In this document: in pieces, positions 5,884 to 13,026 of the stretch
How positions within the stretch are numbered: position 1 is the stretch's first letter
How the letters are laid out: the number at the start of each line of letters is the position of its first letter
Source of the DNA: JBOGIF01 sp050742415
GTDB taxonomy: Bacteria; Actinomycetota; Acidimicrobiia; Acidimicrobiales; AC-14
DNA: 24,724 nucleotides
Assembly (NCBI GenBank): GCA_050742415.1
Contig: JBOGIF010000077.1
Span: 1 to 24,724, forward strand
Direction of reading: 5' to 3'
Notes under the pieces: model-generated
Databases searched by the model: none
Told to the model about the DNA's origin: nothing
Seen by the model: only the letters and a program-made list of their open reading frames with translations
Position numbers and translations under genes: made by a program

Positions 5884-5889
5884 TAGGTT
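5884..5889 (+). promoter_or_regulatory. -10 box TAGGTT for pyrG
   Basis: TAGGTT lies 8 nt before the GTG at 5898, and no Shine-Dalgarno is present. A leaderless or nearly leaderless pyrG mRNA is likely. An adjacent in-frame GTG at 5901 leaves one codon of uncertainty in the start. Confidence 0.5.
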
Positions 5890-5897
5890 GGGCTCCC

Positions 5898-7550
5898 GTG
5901 GTGAAGCACATCTTCGTGACCGGCGGGGTCGCGAGTTCCCTCGGCAAGGGTCTGACGGCGGCTTCTCTCGGGCGGCTGCTGAAGTGCCGGGGCCTGCGGG
6001 TCACCATGCAGAAGCTCGACCCGTACATCAACGTCGACCCCGGCACCATGAACCCGTTCCAGCACGGGGAGGTCTTCGTCACCGAGGACGGGGGCGAGAC
6101 CGACCTCGACCTCGGCCACTACGAGCGGTTCATCGACGAGTTCCTCCATCGCGACTCCAACGCCACGACTGGGTCGATCTACTCGGCCGTGCTGGCCAAG
6201 GAGCGCCGGGGCGACTACCTGGGCGACACCGTTCAGGTGATCCCCCACATCACCAACGAGATCAAGGAACGGATCCTGCGAGTGGCCACCGACGAGGTCG
6301 ACGTGGTGATCACCGAGGTGGGCGGCACGGTGGGCGACATCGAGATCCTCCCGTTCCTGGAGGCCATTCGCCAGTTCCGCAAAGACGTCGGACGCGACAA
6401 CGTCTGCTACCTGCACGTGACGCTCGTTCCATTCATCGGCCCCTCCGGCGAGCAGAAGACCAAGCCCACGCAACACTCGGTCACCGAGTTGCGCAGCCGG
6501 GGCATCCAGCCCGACGTCATCGTCTGCCGTAGCGACCGTCCGATCTCCGACGGGCTCAAGCGCAAGATCTCCCTGCTCTGCGACGTGCCCCAGGAGGCGG
6601 TCGTCTCCGCCGTCGACGCCCGCAACCTGTACGAGATCCCGCTGGTGCTCCACGACGAGGGGCTCGACGGCTACGTGTGCCGGCTGTTGCGGTTCGACGG
6701 GGCTGCTCACGAGCCGAACCTGGCCACCTGGCAGGCCCTGGTCGAGCGGGTGGAGGCGGCCACCACGACAGTGCGGGTGGGAGTCATCGGCAAGTACGTG
6801 GTCCTGCCCGACGCCTACCTCTCGGTGGTCGAGGCGTTGCGCCACGGCGGCTATGAGAACGGCGCCAGGGTCGAGATCGACTGGGTCCAGGCCGAGGACG
6901 TCGAGGGACTGTTGGTGGAGAACCGGCTCCGGGCGCTCGACGGGCTCGTGATCCCCGGCGGCTTCGGGCCTCGGGGGATCGAGGGCAAGATCGCTGCCGC
7001 CGGGTTTGCCCGGGAGCAGGGCATCCCGTGCCTGGGACTGTGCCTGGGCATGCAGGTGATGGTGATCGAGTTCGCCCGCAACGTGTGCGGGCTGACCGGG
7101 GCCAACTCGTCGGAGTTCGACACCGACTCGCCCCATCCGGTGATCGACTTGATGGACGAGCAGCGGGAGGTGGTCGACTACGGCGGCACGATGCGCCTCG
7201 GCGTCTACCCCGCCCGGCTCGAGCCGGAGTCGCGCGTTGGCCGGGCCTACGGAGAGCCCGTGGTCTACGAGCGCCACCGGCACCGCTACGAGTTCAACCC
7301 CCGCTACCGGCGCCGCCTCGAGGACGCCGGGCTCGCGGCAGTGGGCACGTCGCCCGACGATCGCCTGGTGGAGTTCGTCGAGCTGGCCGACCACCCCTTC
7401 TGGGTGGGCACGCAGGCCCACCCGGAGTTCAAGAGCCGGCCCGACCGGCCGCACCCGCTGTTCGGGGCGTTCGTGGAGGCAGCCCTGGGCCGGGCCGAGG
7501 GCCGGTCGCCCCGCCTGCTGCGCCTTGACCCGGTTCCGCAAGCTAACTGA
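5898..7550 (+). CDS. pyrG: CTP synthase
   Basis: The 550-residue protein converts UTP to CTP with ATP and glutamine, the last step of pyrimidine nucleotide synthesis. The synthetase domain starts FVTGGVASSLGKGLTAASLG (P-loop Lys near residue 17), followed by DPYINVDPGTMNPFQHGEVF and EVGGTVGDIE. The glutaminase domain has GGFGPRG, CLGLCLGMQ with nucleophile Cys382, and AHPEFKSRP with His508 and Glu510. Length is normal. It opens a block, pyrG-Nudix-ald-xerD, of which pyrG, the Nudix gene and xerD are neighbours in Mycobacterium tuberculosis (Rv1699-Rv1701). The next gene probably begins inside its 3' end. Confidence 0.97.
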   Translation: MVKHIFVTGGVASSLGKGLTAASLGRLLKCRGLRVTMQKLDPYINVDPGTMNPFQHGEVFVTEDGGETDLDLGHYERFIDEFLHRDSNATTGSIYSAVLAKERRGDYLGDTVQVIPHITNEIKERILRVATDEVDVVITEVGGTVGDIEILPFLEAIRQFRKDVGRDNVCYLHVTLVPFIGPSGEQKTKPTQHSVTELRSRGIQPDVIVCRSDRPISDGLKRKISLLCDVPQEAVVSAVDARNLYEIPLVLHDEGLDGYVCRLLRFDGAAHEPNLATWQALVERVEAATTTVRVGVIGKYVVLPDAYLSVVEALRHGGYENGARVEIDWVQAEDVEGLLVENRLRALDGLVIPGGFGPRGIEGKIAAAGFAREQGIPCLGLCLGMQVMVIEFARNVCGLTGANSSEFDTDSPHPVIDLMDEQREVVDYGGTMRLGVYPARLEPESRVGRAYGEPVVYERHRHRYEFNPRYRRRLEDAGLAAVGTSPDDRLVEFVELADHPFWVGTQAHPEFKSRPDRPHPLFGAFVEAALGRAEGRSPRLLRLDPVPQAN

Positions 7551-8079
7551 GGAGGTCGGCTTCCGGGGCTCGCTGGTGACGGCGGCCCGGGCCCGCTTTG
7601 AGTCTCCCGGCGGCACCGTCTTCGAGCGCGACATCGTGCATCATCCGGGGGCGGTGGTCGTCGTTCCCGTGGTCGGCGACGGGAAAGCCGTCCTCATGGT
7701 TCGCCAGTACCGGGCGGCCATCGATCGGGTGCTGCTCGAGGTGCCGGCCGGCAAGCGCGACGTCGATGGCGAGCCCGTGAAGGTGACGGCGCGGCGCGAG
7801 CTGGCCGAGGAGGTGGGGATGGAGGCGGCTCGGATCGAGCTGCTCGCCGAGTTCTACAACTCGCCCGGCTTCTGCGACGAGCACTCCTACCTGTTCCTGG
7901 CCACCGACCTGACTTCGTGCCCGGTGTCGGCTCAGGGTCTGGAGGAGGAGCACATGACCATCGAGGAGGTGGCGCTGGCCGACGTCCCCGCGCTCGTCGC
8001 CAGCGGGGAGCTGGTCGACGCCAAGTCGATCATCGGGTTGTGCCTGGCGCGGGAGCATCTCGCCCGAGGGGTCGCCTGA
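7525..8079 (+). CDS. Nudix hydrolase, ADP-ribose pyrophosphatase type
   Basis: About 184 residues. The N-terminal region FRKLTEEVGFRGSLVTAARARFESPGG and FERDIVHHPGAVVVVP match ADP-ribose pyrophosphatases, which split ADP-ribose into AMP and ribose 5-phosphate. The Nudix box has REL-A-EE-V-GM at residues 91-99. The preceding loop AGKRDVDGE is one residue longer than the classic Gx5E spacing, as I recall for the mycobacterial homologue Rv1700. The start is uncertain: TTG 7525 keeps the conserved N-terminus but overlaps pyrG by 26 nt, and GTG 7576 would truncate it. The stop is 1 nt from the ald start. Confidence 0.85.
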   Translation: MTRFRKLTEEVGFRGSLVTAARARFESPGGTVFERDIVHHPGAVVVVPVVGDGKAVLMVRQYRAAIDRVLLEVPAGKRDVDGEPVKVTARRELAEEVGMEAARIELLAEFYNSPGFCDEHSYLFLATDLTSCPVSAQGLEEEHMTIEEVALADVPALVASGELVDAKSIIGLCLAREHLARGVA

Positions 8080-8080
8080 C

Positions 8081-9196
8081 GTGCTCGTCGGCGTGCCGGC
8101 GGAGACCAAGGAAGGGGAGCACCGGGTCGCGCTGACCCCCGACGGCGCCCGCGAGCTGGCCGCCCACGGGCACCGGGTTCTGGTGGAAGCGGGGGCGGGA
8201 GGCGGCTCATCGATCGCCGACGTCGAGTACGCCGCCGCCGGGGCCGAGGTGGTGGGTGGCACCGACGCCTGGGACGCGCAACTGGTCGTGAAGGTGAAGG
8301 AGCCGCAGGTTCACGAGGTCGGCCACCTTCGGGCCGACCTGGTGCTTTTCACCTACCTGCATCTGGCCGCCGAGCCGGTGCTCGCCGAGGCTCTGCTGCG
8401 CTCGGGCGTGACCGCCATCGGGTACGAGACCGTTCAGCTGGCAGACGGAACCCTTCCGCTGCTGGCGCCGATGAGCGAGGTGGCGGGGAGGATGGCCACC
8501 CAGATCGGTGCCCACTACCTGGAGCGCGACTGGGGCGGACGCGGCGTGCTGCTCGGCGGCGCCCCTGGCGTCCGTCCGGCCAGGGTGGTTGTGCTCGGCG
8601 CCGGCAACGTGGGGTGGAACTCGGCGTGGATCGCGGCCGGGATGGAGGCCGAGGTCCTGCTGCTGGACCGCAACCTCGACCGCCTCCGCGTCGTCGACCA
8701 GATCCACAAGGGCCGGATCATGACCCTGGCCTCCAACCGTGGTGCGGTGGAGCGGGCGGTCGCCGAGGCAGACCTGGTAATCGGTGCCGTGCTCGTGGCC
8801 GGAGGCCGAGCGCCCGTCGTGGTCACCGAGGAGATGGTGCGGGCCATGAAGCCGGGAGCGGTCATCGTCGACATCGCCGTGGACCAGGGCGGGTGCGTGG
8901 CCACCAGCCACGAGACCACGCACTCGGCCCCCGTGTTCGAGGCATTCGGGGTCCTGCACTATGCGGTGGGCAACGTCCCGGGCGCAGTGCCCCACACGTC
9001 GACGTATGCCCTCACCAACGCCACATTGCCGTACGTGCTGGAGCTGGCCGACGCCGGCATCTCCGGAGCCGTGGGGCGCGACCCGGCCCTGCGGGCAGGT
9101 GTGAACACCGTGGCCGGCGAGGTGGTGAACCCGGCGGTGGCGGCGTCGCTGGGCCGCCAGGCCGTGGACCCCTTCGGAGCGAGCCGAGGACCATGA
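8081..9196 (+). CDS. ald: alanine dehydrogenase
   Basis: The 371-residue protein catalyses NAD-linked interconversion of L-alanine with pyruvate and ammonium. It starts LVGVPAETKEGEHRVALTP with substrate-binding Arg15. KVKEP carries Lys73, YLHLA the catalytic His94, and DIAVDQGG the catalytic Asp268. The Rossmann motif VVLGAGNVG is near residues 171-178. Length matches the family exactly. GTG 8081 follows the Nudix stop by 1 nt, and the stop overlaps the xerD ATG, so it is embedded in one operon. It links carbon and nitrogen, with ammonium as substrate or product, but has no own promoter visible. Confidence 0.95.
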   Translation: MLVGVPAETKEGEHRVALTPDGARELAAHGHRVLVEAGAGGGSSIADVEYAAAGAEVVGGTDAWDAQLVVKVKEPQVHEVGHLRADLVLFTYLHLAAEPVLAEALLRSGVTAIGYETVQLADGTLPLLAPMSEVAGRMATQIGAHYLERDWGGRGVLLGGAPGVRPARVVVLGAGNVGWNSAWIAAGMEAEVLLLDRNLDRLRVVDQIHKGRIMTLASNRGAVERAVAEADLVIGAVLVAGGRAPVVVTEEMVRAMKPGAVIVDIAVDQGGCVATSHETTHSAPVFEAFGVLHYAVGNVPGAVPHTSTYALTNATLPYVLELADAGISGAVGRDPALRAGVNTVAGEVVNPAVAASLGRQAVDPFGASRGP

Positions 9197-10128
9197 GCTG
9201 CTCGCGGACCGATCCCGTCGCCGAGTTCCTGTCGTGGCTGATGGTGGAGCGGGGCCGTTCGCCCAACACTGTTGCCGCCTACCGCAACGACCTGGCGGGC
9301 TACAGGGAGTTCCTGACCGCCCGGGGCCTCGGGGTGGACGGTGTGGACGCCCGGGTGGTGGAGGACTACATCGCCTTCCTGCGCGTCGCCGGCCGCGCCC
9401 CCTCCTCGGTGGCCCGTTCGTTGGCAGCGGTGCGGGGGCTGCACCGATTCATGGCCGAGGAGGGCACGGCCATCATCGACCCCACCGGTGCCGTGGACCG
9501 GCCCCGCGTGCCGTCCGGCCTCCCGAAGGCCCTCTCCGAGGAGGAGGTGGCCTCCCTGATCGCCGCGGTGGTGGGTGACGACGGCCGCGCCCGCCGCGAC
9601 CGCGCCATCCTCGAGGTCCTCTACGGCTGCGGCCTACGAGTCTCGGAGGCGGTGGGCCTCAAGCTCAGCGACCTCGACTTCGACTCCGGCGAGCTCAGGG
9701 CATACGGGAAGGGGTCGAAGGAGAGGCTCGTCCCGGTCGGGCGGGTGGCGGCCAAGGCGCTCGTCGCCTGGCTCGGCCCGGGGGGTCGCGAGACCCTGGC
9801 CCCGAAGCGATGGGCGCGCAGAGGTGACGCCCAGGCGGTCTTCCTGAATGCCCGCGGTGGGCGGCTGTCCCGCCAGGGGGCTTGGGCTGTCGTCCGCCGC
9901 TACGGCGACCGCGTTGGCCTCTCGGGTCGACTCAGCCCCCATGTGCTGCGGCACTCGTGTGCCACCCACATGCTCGACCACGGGGCCGACATCCGGGTCG
10001 TGCAGGAGCTGCTCGGGCACGCGTCGTTGTCGACCACGCAGGTGTACACGCGGGTCTCCACCGAACGGCTCCGCATGGCCTACGAGAGCGCCCACCCTCG
10101 GGCGCGAGCTGCCCAGGTAGGCTCGTAG
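9193..10128 (+). CDS. xerD: site-specific tyrosine recombinase XerD
   Basis: This 311-residue tyrosine recombinase has an N-terminal SAM-like core-binding domain (residues 8-95; FLSWLMVERGRSPNTVAAYRNDL) and a catalytic domain with the full set Arg149 (GCGLRVSEA), Lys173 (YGKGSKERLVPV), His250 and Arg253 (HVLRHSCATHML), His276 (LLGHAS) and nucleophile Tyr285. With XerC it would resolve chromosome dimers at dif. Length and the pyrG/Nudix neighbourhood identify the housekeeping enzyme rather than a phage integrase. XerC/XerD naming rests on synteny with Rv1701. Its ATG overlaps the ald stop (ATGA), so it is translationally coupled. Confidence 0.93.
   Translation: MSCSRTDPVAEFLSWLMVERGRSPNTVAAYRNDLAGYREFLTARGLGVDGVDARVVEDYIAFLRVAGRAPSSVARSLAAVRGLHRFMAEEGTAIIDPTGAVDRPRVPSGLPKALSEEEVASLIAAVVGDDGRARRDRAILEVLYGCGLRVSEAVGLKLSDLDFDSGELRAYGKGSKERLVPVGRVAAKALVAWLGPGGRETLAPKRWARRGDAQAVFLNARGGRLSRQGAWAVVRRYGDRVGLSGRLSPHVLRHSCATHMLDHGADIRVVQELLGHASLSTTQVYTRVSTERLRMAYESAHPRARAAQVGS
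10118..10123 (+). promoter_or_regulatory. -10 box TAGGCT, leaderless start
   Basis: TAGGCT lies at the very end of xerD, exactly 6 nt before the GTG at 10130. No Shine-Dalgarno is present, so the DksA-like gene is probably transcribed independently as a leaderless mRNA. Confidence 0.6.
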
Positions 10129-10129
10129 C

Positions 10130-10468
10130 GTGCTGAGCGACTCCGCCCTGACCGACCTGCGCGCCACCCTGGACCAGGAGCGGGTCAACCTCGCCCTGCG
10201 CCTGACCGAGCTGGGTGAGGGCGACGCCGGGTCCTTGTCGTTCGACCAGAACTTCGCGGACACCAGCCAGGTGACCGCCGAGCGCGGCGAGGCAGAGGCC
10301 ATTGTGGGATCCCTGCGCGAGTCGCTGACCGAGGTGGAGGACGCGCTGGCGAAGTTCGACCAGGGAAGCTACGGCACCTGCGAGTCTTGCGGCGAACCCA
10401 TAGCCATCCCCCGGCTCGAGGCCAAGCCCGCGGCCCGGTTCTGCATCACCTGCGCCAGCCGCCGCTAG
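10130..10468 (+). CDS. DksA/TraR-type C4 zinc-finger protein
   Basis: The 112-residue protein has a long N-terminal helical hairpin (residues 5-80, DLRATLDQERVNLALRLTEL, DQNFADTSQVTAERGE) and a C-terminal C4 zinc finger with CESCGEPI and FCITC. The arrangement FDQGSYGTCESCGEPI is the hallmark of the TraR/DksA family, whose members bind in the RNA polymerase secondary channel. The acidic DxxDxA tip of proteobacterial DksA is not evident, as in most actinobacterial relatives, so a (p)ppGpp-cofactor role should not be assumed. Its stop is 4 nt from that of the convergent regulator gene. Confidence 0.88.
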   Translation: MLSDSALTDLRATLDQERVNLALRLTELGEGDAGSLSFDQNFADTSQVTAERGEAEAIVGSLRESLTEVEDALAKFDQGSYGTCESCGEPIAIPRLEAKPAARFCITCASRR

Positions 10469-10471
10469 CGG
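10462..10471. repeat. 10-bp palindrome at a convergent junction
   Basis: CCGCTAGCGG is a perfect palindrome spanning the stop codon of the DksA-like gene in the 4-bp gap before the convergent regulator gene. It is too compact for a stable hairpin with a loop. It could be chance or a protein-binding site. Confidence 0.3.
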
Positions 10472-10472
10472 T

Positions 10473-11588
10473 TCAGCCGGCGGGCTCGGCCGGTTGGAGC
10501 CGGTAGCCGCGCCCGGAGATGGCTTCGATCGCCGTGCCGCACGGGTCGAGGCGGCGGCGGAGCCGACCGACAGTGACGTCGAGCACGTGGGGGTCCACGC
10601 CATCGGAGCCCCACACCTTGGCCAGCAGGACGGCTCGTGGCACTACCACCCCCTGCACGGCGCTCAGCAGGTCGAACACCGCACGCTCGCGGGGCGCCAG
10701 CTCCCGCAGCTCGCCGTCCACGGACACGGCCGAGCCCTGTACGACGAGCTTGGTGCCGCCCAGGTCGAAGGTCCGGCGACGCCCGGCGAAGTGGTCGCTC
10801 AACGCCCGGACCAGCAGGCCTAGCCGTCCGACCTCGGGAACCAGCGAGTCCTCGATCCCCTCCTTGAGCGCGCCGGCGGCACAGACCGGGCCGACGCAGG
10901 CCACGACCACCCCGGCGTTGAGGGCGGCCCGCAGGTCGTCGTCCGCCTGCCGGGTGGCGGCGATGGCGAAGAGGTTGTGCACAGCCGGAGCGCTGGTGAA
11001 GGTCAACGCGTCGACGCGGCCCTCGCAGGCGGCATCGACCAGGCGGAGAGCGGGCCCCGGGTCCTCGGGCAAGCGCCAGCGGTACACCGGTACCTCCACG
11101 ACGTTCGCCCCGGCCGCCGTCAGCGCGGTGCGCAGCTCGGGACTGGCCATCCCGTACTCCTGGATGGCCACCCGGGAGCCGGCCAGGGGCTCGGCCAACA
11201 GGAGGCTGAAGATGTCGTCCATGCGCTCGGTCGCCGACCGGGCCCACACGTCGAGCCCACCGGCCTGCACGGCAGCCGCGGCTTTGGGGCCCCGGGCCAC
11301 GACCCTGGTGGCGGCGAGAGCGCCGGCCAGGCGGTCGGCCAGGCCCCACGCCGCCGCCGTCTCCGTCCAGGCCCGCATCCCGATTCCGGTCGTGGCCACG
11401 AGGTAATCCGGGGGCCCGGCGATGACGGCCATCGTTGCCCGCCGCAGCTCCTCGTCCGACGCCAGGTAGGCGGTGGTCATGGTGGCCCCGTGCATGATCG
11501 CCGCGCCCCGCCGCTCGAGCAGCTCGGCCTGCTCCTCCCAGCGGCGGTCGGCGGTGATCCCGACCACGAAGCCTTCGAGCGGTCGCAT
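10473..11588 (-). CDS. nnaR: HemD-OmpR-type wHTH fusion, NnaR-like nitrogen regulator
   Basis: The protein is 371 residues from ATG 11588. Residues about 5-260 are a uroporphyrinogen-III synthase (HemD) domain: VGITADRRWEEQAELLERRGA, YLVATTGIGMRAW, VARGPKAAAAV, VPVYRW, LTFTSAPAVHNLF. Residues about 285-367 form an OmpR-type winged helix: LAPRERAVFDLL, VVPRAVLLAKVWG, HVLDVTVGRLRRRLD, ISGRGYRL. This architecture is that of actinobacterial NnaR, a known activator of nitrate/nitrite assimilation acting with GlnR. Its divergent position next to narK-nirBD-nasA fits. The HemD domain may sense a siroheme precursor or retain activity. An upstream extension to 11762 was rejected because it lacks coding character and covers the operator. 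Confidence 0.88.
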   Translation of the reverse strand: MRPLEGFVVGITADRRWEEQAELLERRGAAIMHGATMTTAYLASDEELRRATMAVIAGPPDYLVATTGIGMRAWTETAAAWGLADRLAGALAATRVVARGPKAAAAVQAGGLDVWARSATERMDDIFSLLLAEPLAGSRVAIQEYGMASPELRTALTAAGANVVEVPVYRWRLPEDPGPALRLVDAACEGRVDALTFTSAPAVHNLFAIAATRQADDDLRAALNAGVVVACVGPVCAAGALKEGIEDSLVPEVGRLGLLVRALSDHFAGRRRTFDLGGTKLVVQGSAVSVDGELRELAPRERAVFDLLSAVQGVVVPRAVLLAKVWGSDGVDPHVLDVTVGRLRRRLDPCGTAIEAISGRGYRLQPAEPAG

Positions 11589-11614
11589 CGGCGAGCGGAT
11601 CCTGCCTGCCGTCT

Positions 11615-11624
11615 GTGAACGGTG
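11615..11624 (-). promoter_or_regulatory. CACCGTTCAC motif upstream of the nnaR-like gene
   Basis: Read on the minus strand the motif is CACCGTTCAC, 26 nt before the ATG at 11588. The same 10-mer lies on the plus strand at 11764-11773 upstream of narK, so each divergent gene has one copy in its own direction. A shared operator is the natural reading but is inferred. Confidence 0.4.
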
Positions 11625-11658
11625 GGTTCGCCGGGCGTGCCGGCGGCGAGAAGGTTGC

Positions 11659-11702
11659 CTGACCGTTGCGTGACCGTTACCTGACTCCAGGGTGACGGGG
11701 GG
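11659..11702 (+). promoter_or_regulatory. four 11-bp direct repeats, (C/G)TGAC-N6
   Basis: CTGAC at 11659, GTGAC at 11670, CTGAC at 11681 and GTGAC at 11692 are each separated by 6 nt, giving an exact 11-bp period. The first two units share TGACCGTT. Tandem half-sites one helical turn apart are how OmpR-family regulators bind; GlnR (gTnAC-n6-GaAAC-n6), PhoP and MtrA boxes have this spacing. GlnR or the adjacent NnaR-like protein are the natural candidates. The array is between the divergent regulator and nitrate operon. Confidence 0.6.
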
Positions 11703-11724
11703 TCTCAGAAACAGTTCAGAGACC
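11701..11724. repeat. inverted repeat GGTCTC / GAGACC
   Basis: GGTCTC (11701-11706) and GAGACC (11719-11724) are perfect 6-bp arms around a 12-nt centre, directly following the 11-bp repeat array. This could be a dyad operator or a leader hairpin. Confidence 0.35.
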
Positions 11725-11763
11725 TCACACGAGCACAAGCACCCGTGTTCACGATTCGTCAAT

Positions 11764-11773
11764 CACCGTTCAC
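11764..11773 (+). promoter_or_regulatory. CACCGTTCAC motif upstream of narK
   Basis: CACCGTTCAC lies 44 nt before the narK ATG. The core GTTCAC occurs also at 11747-11752, 21 bp upstream. The 10-mer is repeated in inverted orientation at 11615-11624 upstream of the divergent regulator. No clear -10 or Shine-Dalgarno for narK is seen in 11774-11817. Confidence 0.4.
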
Positions 11774-11817
11774 GGCCCGGCAACGCCGGCAAAACGCAGT
11801 ACCGCTTAGCTGAGGCC

Positions 11818-13026
11818 ATGGCATCCGCGAAGAGCTTCCGCCAGGCCGGCCACGCGCCCAGCCTCCTTGCCGCGCTCCTGCATTTCGACATCTCCTTCAT
11901 GGTGTGGGTCCTTCTCGGCGCTCTCGGCGCCTATGTCGCGGCCGACCTCGACCTGACATCGCCCCAGAAGGGCCTGATGGTCGCGGTACCGGCCCTCGGC
12001 GGAGCCGGCTTCCGGCTCCTGATCGGGGGACTGGCCGACCGGTTCGGGATCAAACGCACCGGGCTGGTCACCCTCGCACTCACCCTCGTCCCGCTGGCGT
12101 GGGCTGCCCTGGCCGGCGGGACCTACGGCCAGGTGCTGGGTATCGGCCTCCTGCTCGGAGTAGCCGGGGCCAGCTTCGCGGTGGCCCTCCCGCTCGCCGG
12201 CTACTGGTACCCACCCGAGTACCGGGGACTGGCCCTGGGGATCGCGGGGGCCGGCAACTCGGGGACCCTGATCGCCGCCCTGGCTGCTCCTCGCATAGCG
12301 GAGCACGTGGGGTGGCACGCCACCTTCGGGCTGGCGGCCATACCCGTCACCCTGGCCTGGATCGGGTTCGCCCTCCTGGCCAAGGAGCCGCCGCGGCCCG
12401 ACGCAGGACGGCCCTCGTCCAGTGCTTCCGCCAGCCTTCGGCTGCTGGAGGAGCCGGACGCCCGGTGGCTGTGTGCCTTCTACCTCGTCACCTTCGGGGG
12501 TTTCGTCGGCCTCTCCAGCTATCTGCCCATCTTCTTCGTCGACCGCTTCGGCCTGGCCAAGGTCAGCGCCGCCGGCTACGCCGCCCTGTGCGCCGCCGCG
12601 GGTTCGTTCCTCCGCCCCCTCGGAGGCGCCTTGGCCGACCGGTTGGGCGGCACCCGCGTGCTCAGCGGCGTCCTCCTGGGCGTCGGCTGCCTTGCTGCCG
12701 CCTTGGTGGCGCTTCCCGCCCTCGGCGCCACCGTGTTCCTCCTGTTCCTCATCCTCGGTGGTCTGGGGGCCTGCAACGGCGCGGTCTTCCAGCTGGTGCC
12801 CCAGCGCTTCCCGACCCGGATCGGCACCGTCACCGGCCTGGTCGGTGCCGCGGGGGGGATCGGCGGCTTCGTCCTGCCCTTCGCCCTCGGCTCCCTGAAG
12901 GGCAGCACGGGCAGCTTCGCCTCCGGCTTCGTGTTCCTGGCGGGAGCGCTGTTCATCGGATCCCTGGCCGTTGCCCGGCGGCACCTTTGGTGGCGGGCCA
13001 ACGACGTCGAGATGGCGGTCGCATGA
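11818..13026 (+). CDS. narK: nitrate/nitrite MFS transporter, NarK/NasA type
   Basis: This 402-residue major facilitator has about 12 membrane helices. The nitrate/nitrite-porter hallmarks are present: arginines in helices 2 and 8 (GAGFRLLIGGLADRFG near residue 62 and GSFLRPLGGALADRLGG near 262), and two Gly-rich signatures, GIAGAGNSGTLIAAL near 142 and GAAGGIGGFVLPFALG near 343. It would import nitrate, or exchange it for nitrite, feeding the reductases encoded next. ATG 11818 starts just before the first helix; in-frame extension to 11692 runs through the operator and is rejected. Its stop overlaps the nirB start by 4 nt. Confidence 0.92.
   Translation: MASAKSFRQAGHAPSLLAALLHFDISFMVWVLLGALGAYVAADLDLTSPQKGLMVAVPALGGAGFRLLIGGLADRFGIKRTGLVTLALTLVPLAWAALAGGTYGQVLGIGLLLGVAGASFAVALPLAGYWYPPEYRGLALGIAGAGNSGTLIAALAAPRIAEHVGWHATFGLAAIPVTLAWIGFALLAKEPPRPDAGRPSSSASASLRLLEEPDARWLCAFYLVTFGGFVGLSSYLPIFFVDRFGLAKVSAAGYAALCAAAGSFLRPLGGALADRLGGTRVLSGVLLGVGCLAAALVALPALGATVFLLFLILGGLGACNGAVFQLVPQRFPTRIGTVTGLVGAAGGIGGFVLPFALGSLKGSTGSFASGFVFLAGALFIGSLAVARRHLWWRANDVEMAVA

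Noticed and set aside
5829..7634. 601-residue minus-strand open frame
   Set aside because: It is antisense to pyrG, which is certain. Long antisense frames are expected in very GC-rich genes. The translated sequence has no family motif.
8614..9192. N-terminal extension of the xerD frame
   Set aside because: It is an out-of-frame reading of ald. The SAM-like recombinase domain starts just after ATG 9193.
9193..10128. xerD as a phage or island integrase beside tRNA genes
   Set aside because: The tRNAs are more than 8 kb away. Length, motifs and the pyrG-Nudix neighbourhood mark the housekeeping recombinase. No att repeats or mobile genes were seen.
11589..11762. N-terminal extension of the HemD-wHTH protein to 429 residues
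   Set aside because: The added 58 residues cover the operator repeats, lack domain similarity and precede the natural HemD start.
11904..13022. N-terminal extension of the nirB frame to 1238 residues
   Set aside because: The extra part is an out-of-frame reading of narK. NirB begins normally at ATG 13023 with its FAD motif, overlapping the narK stop.
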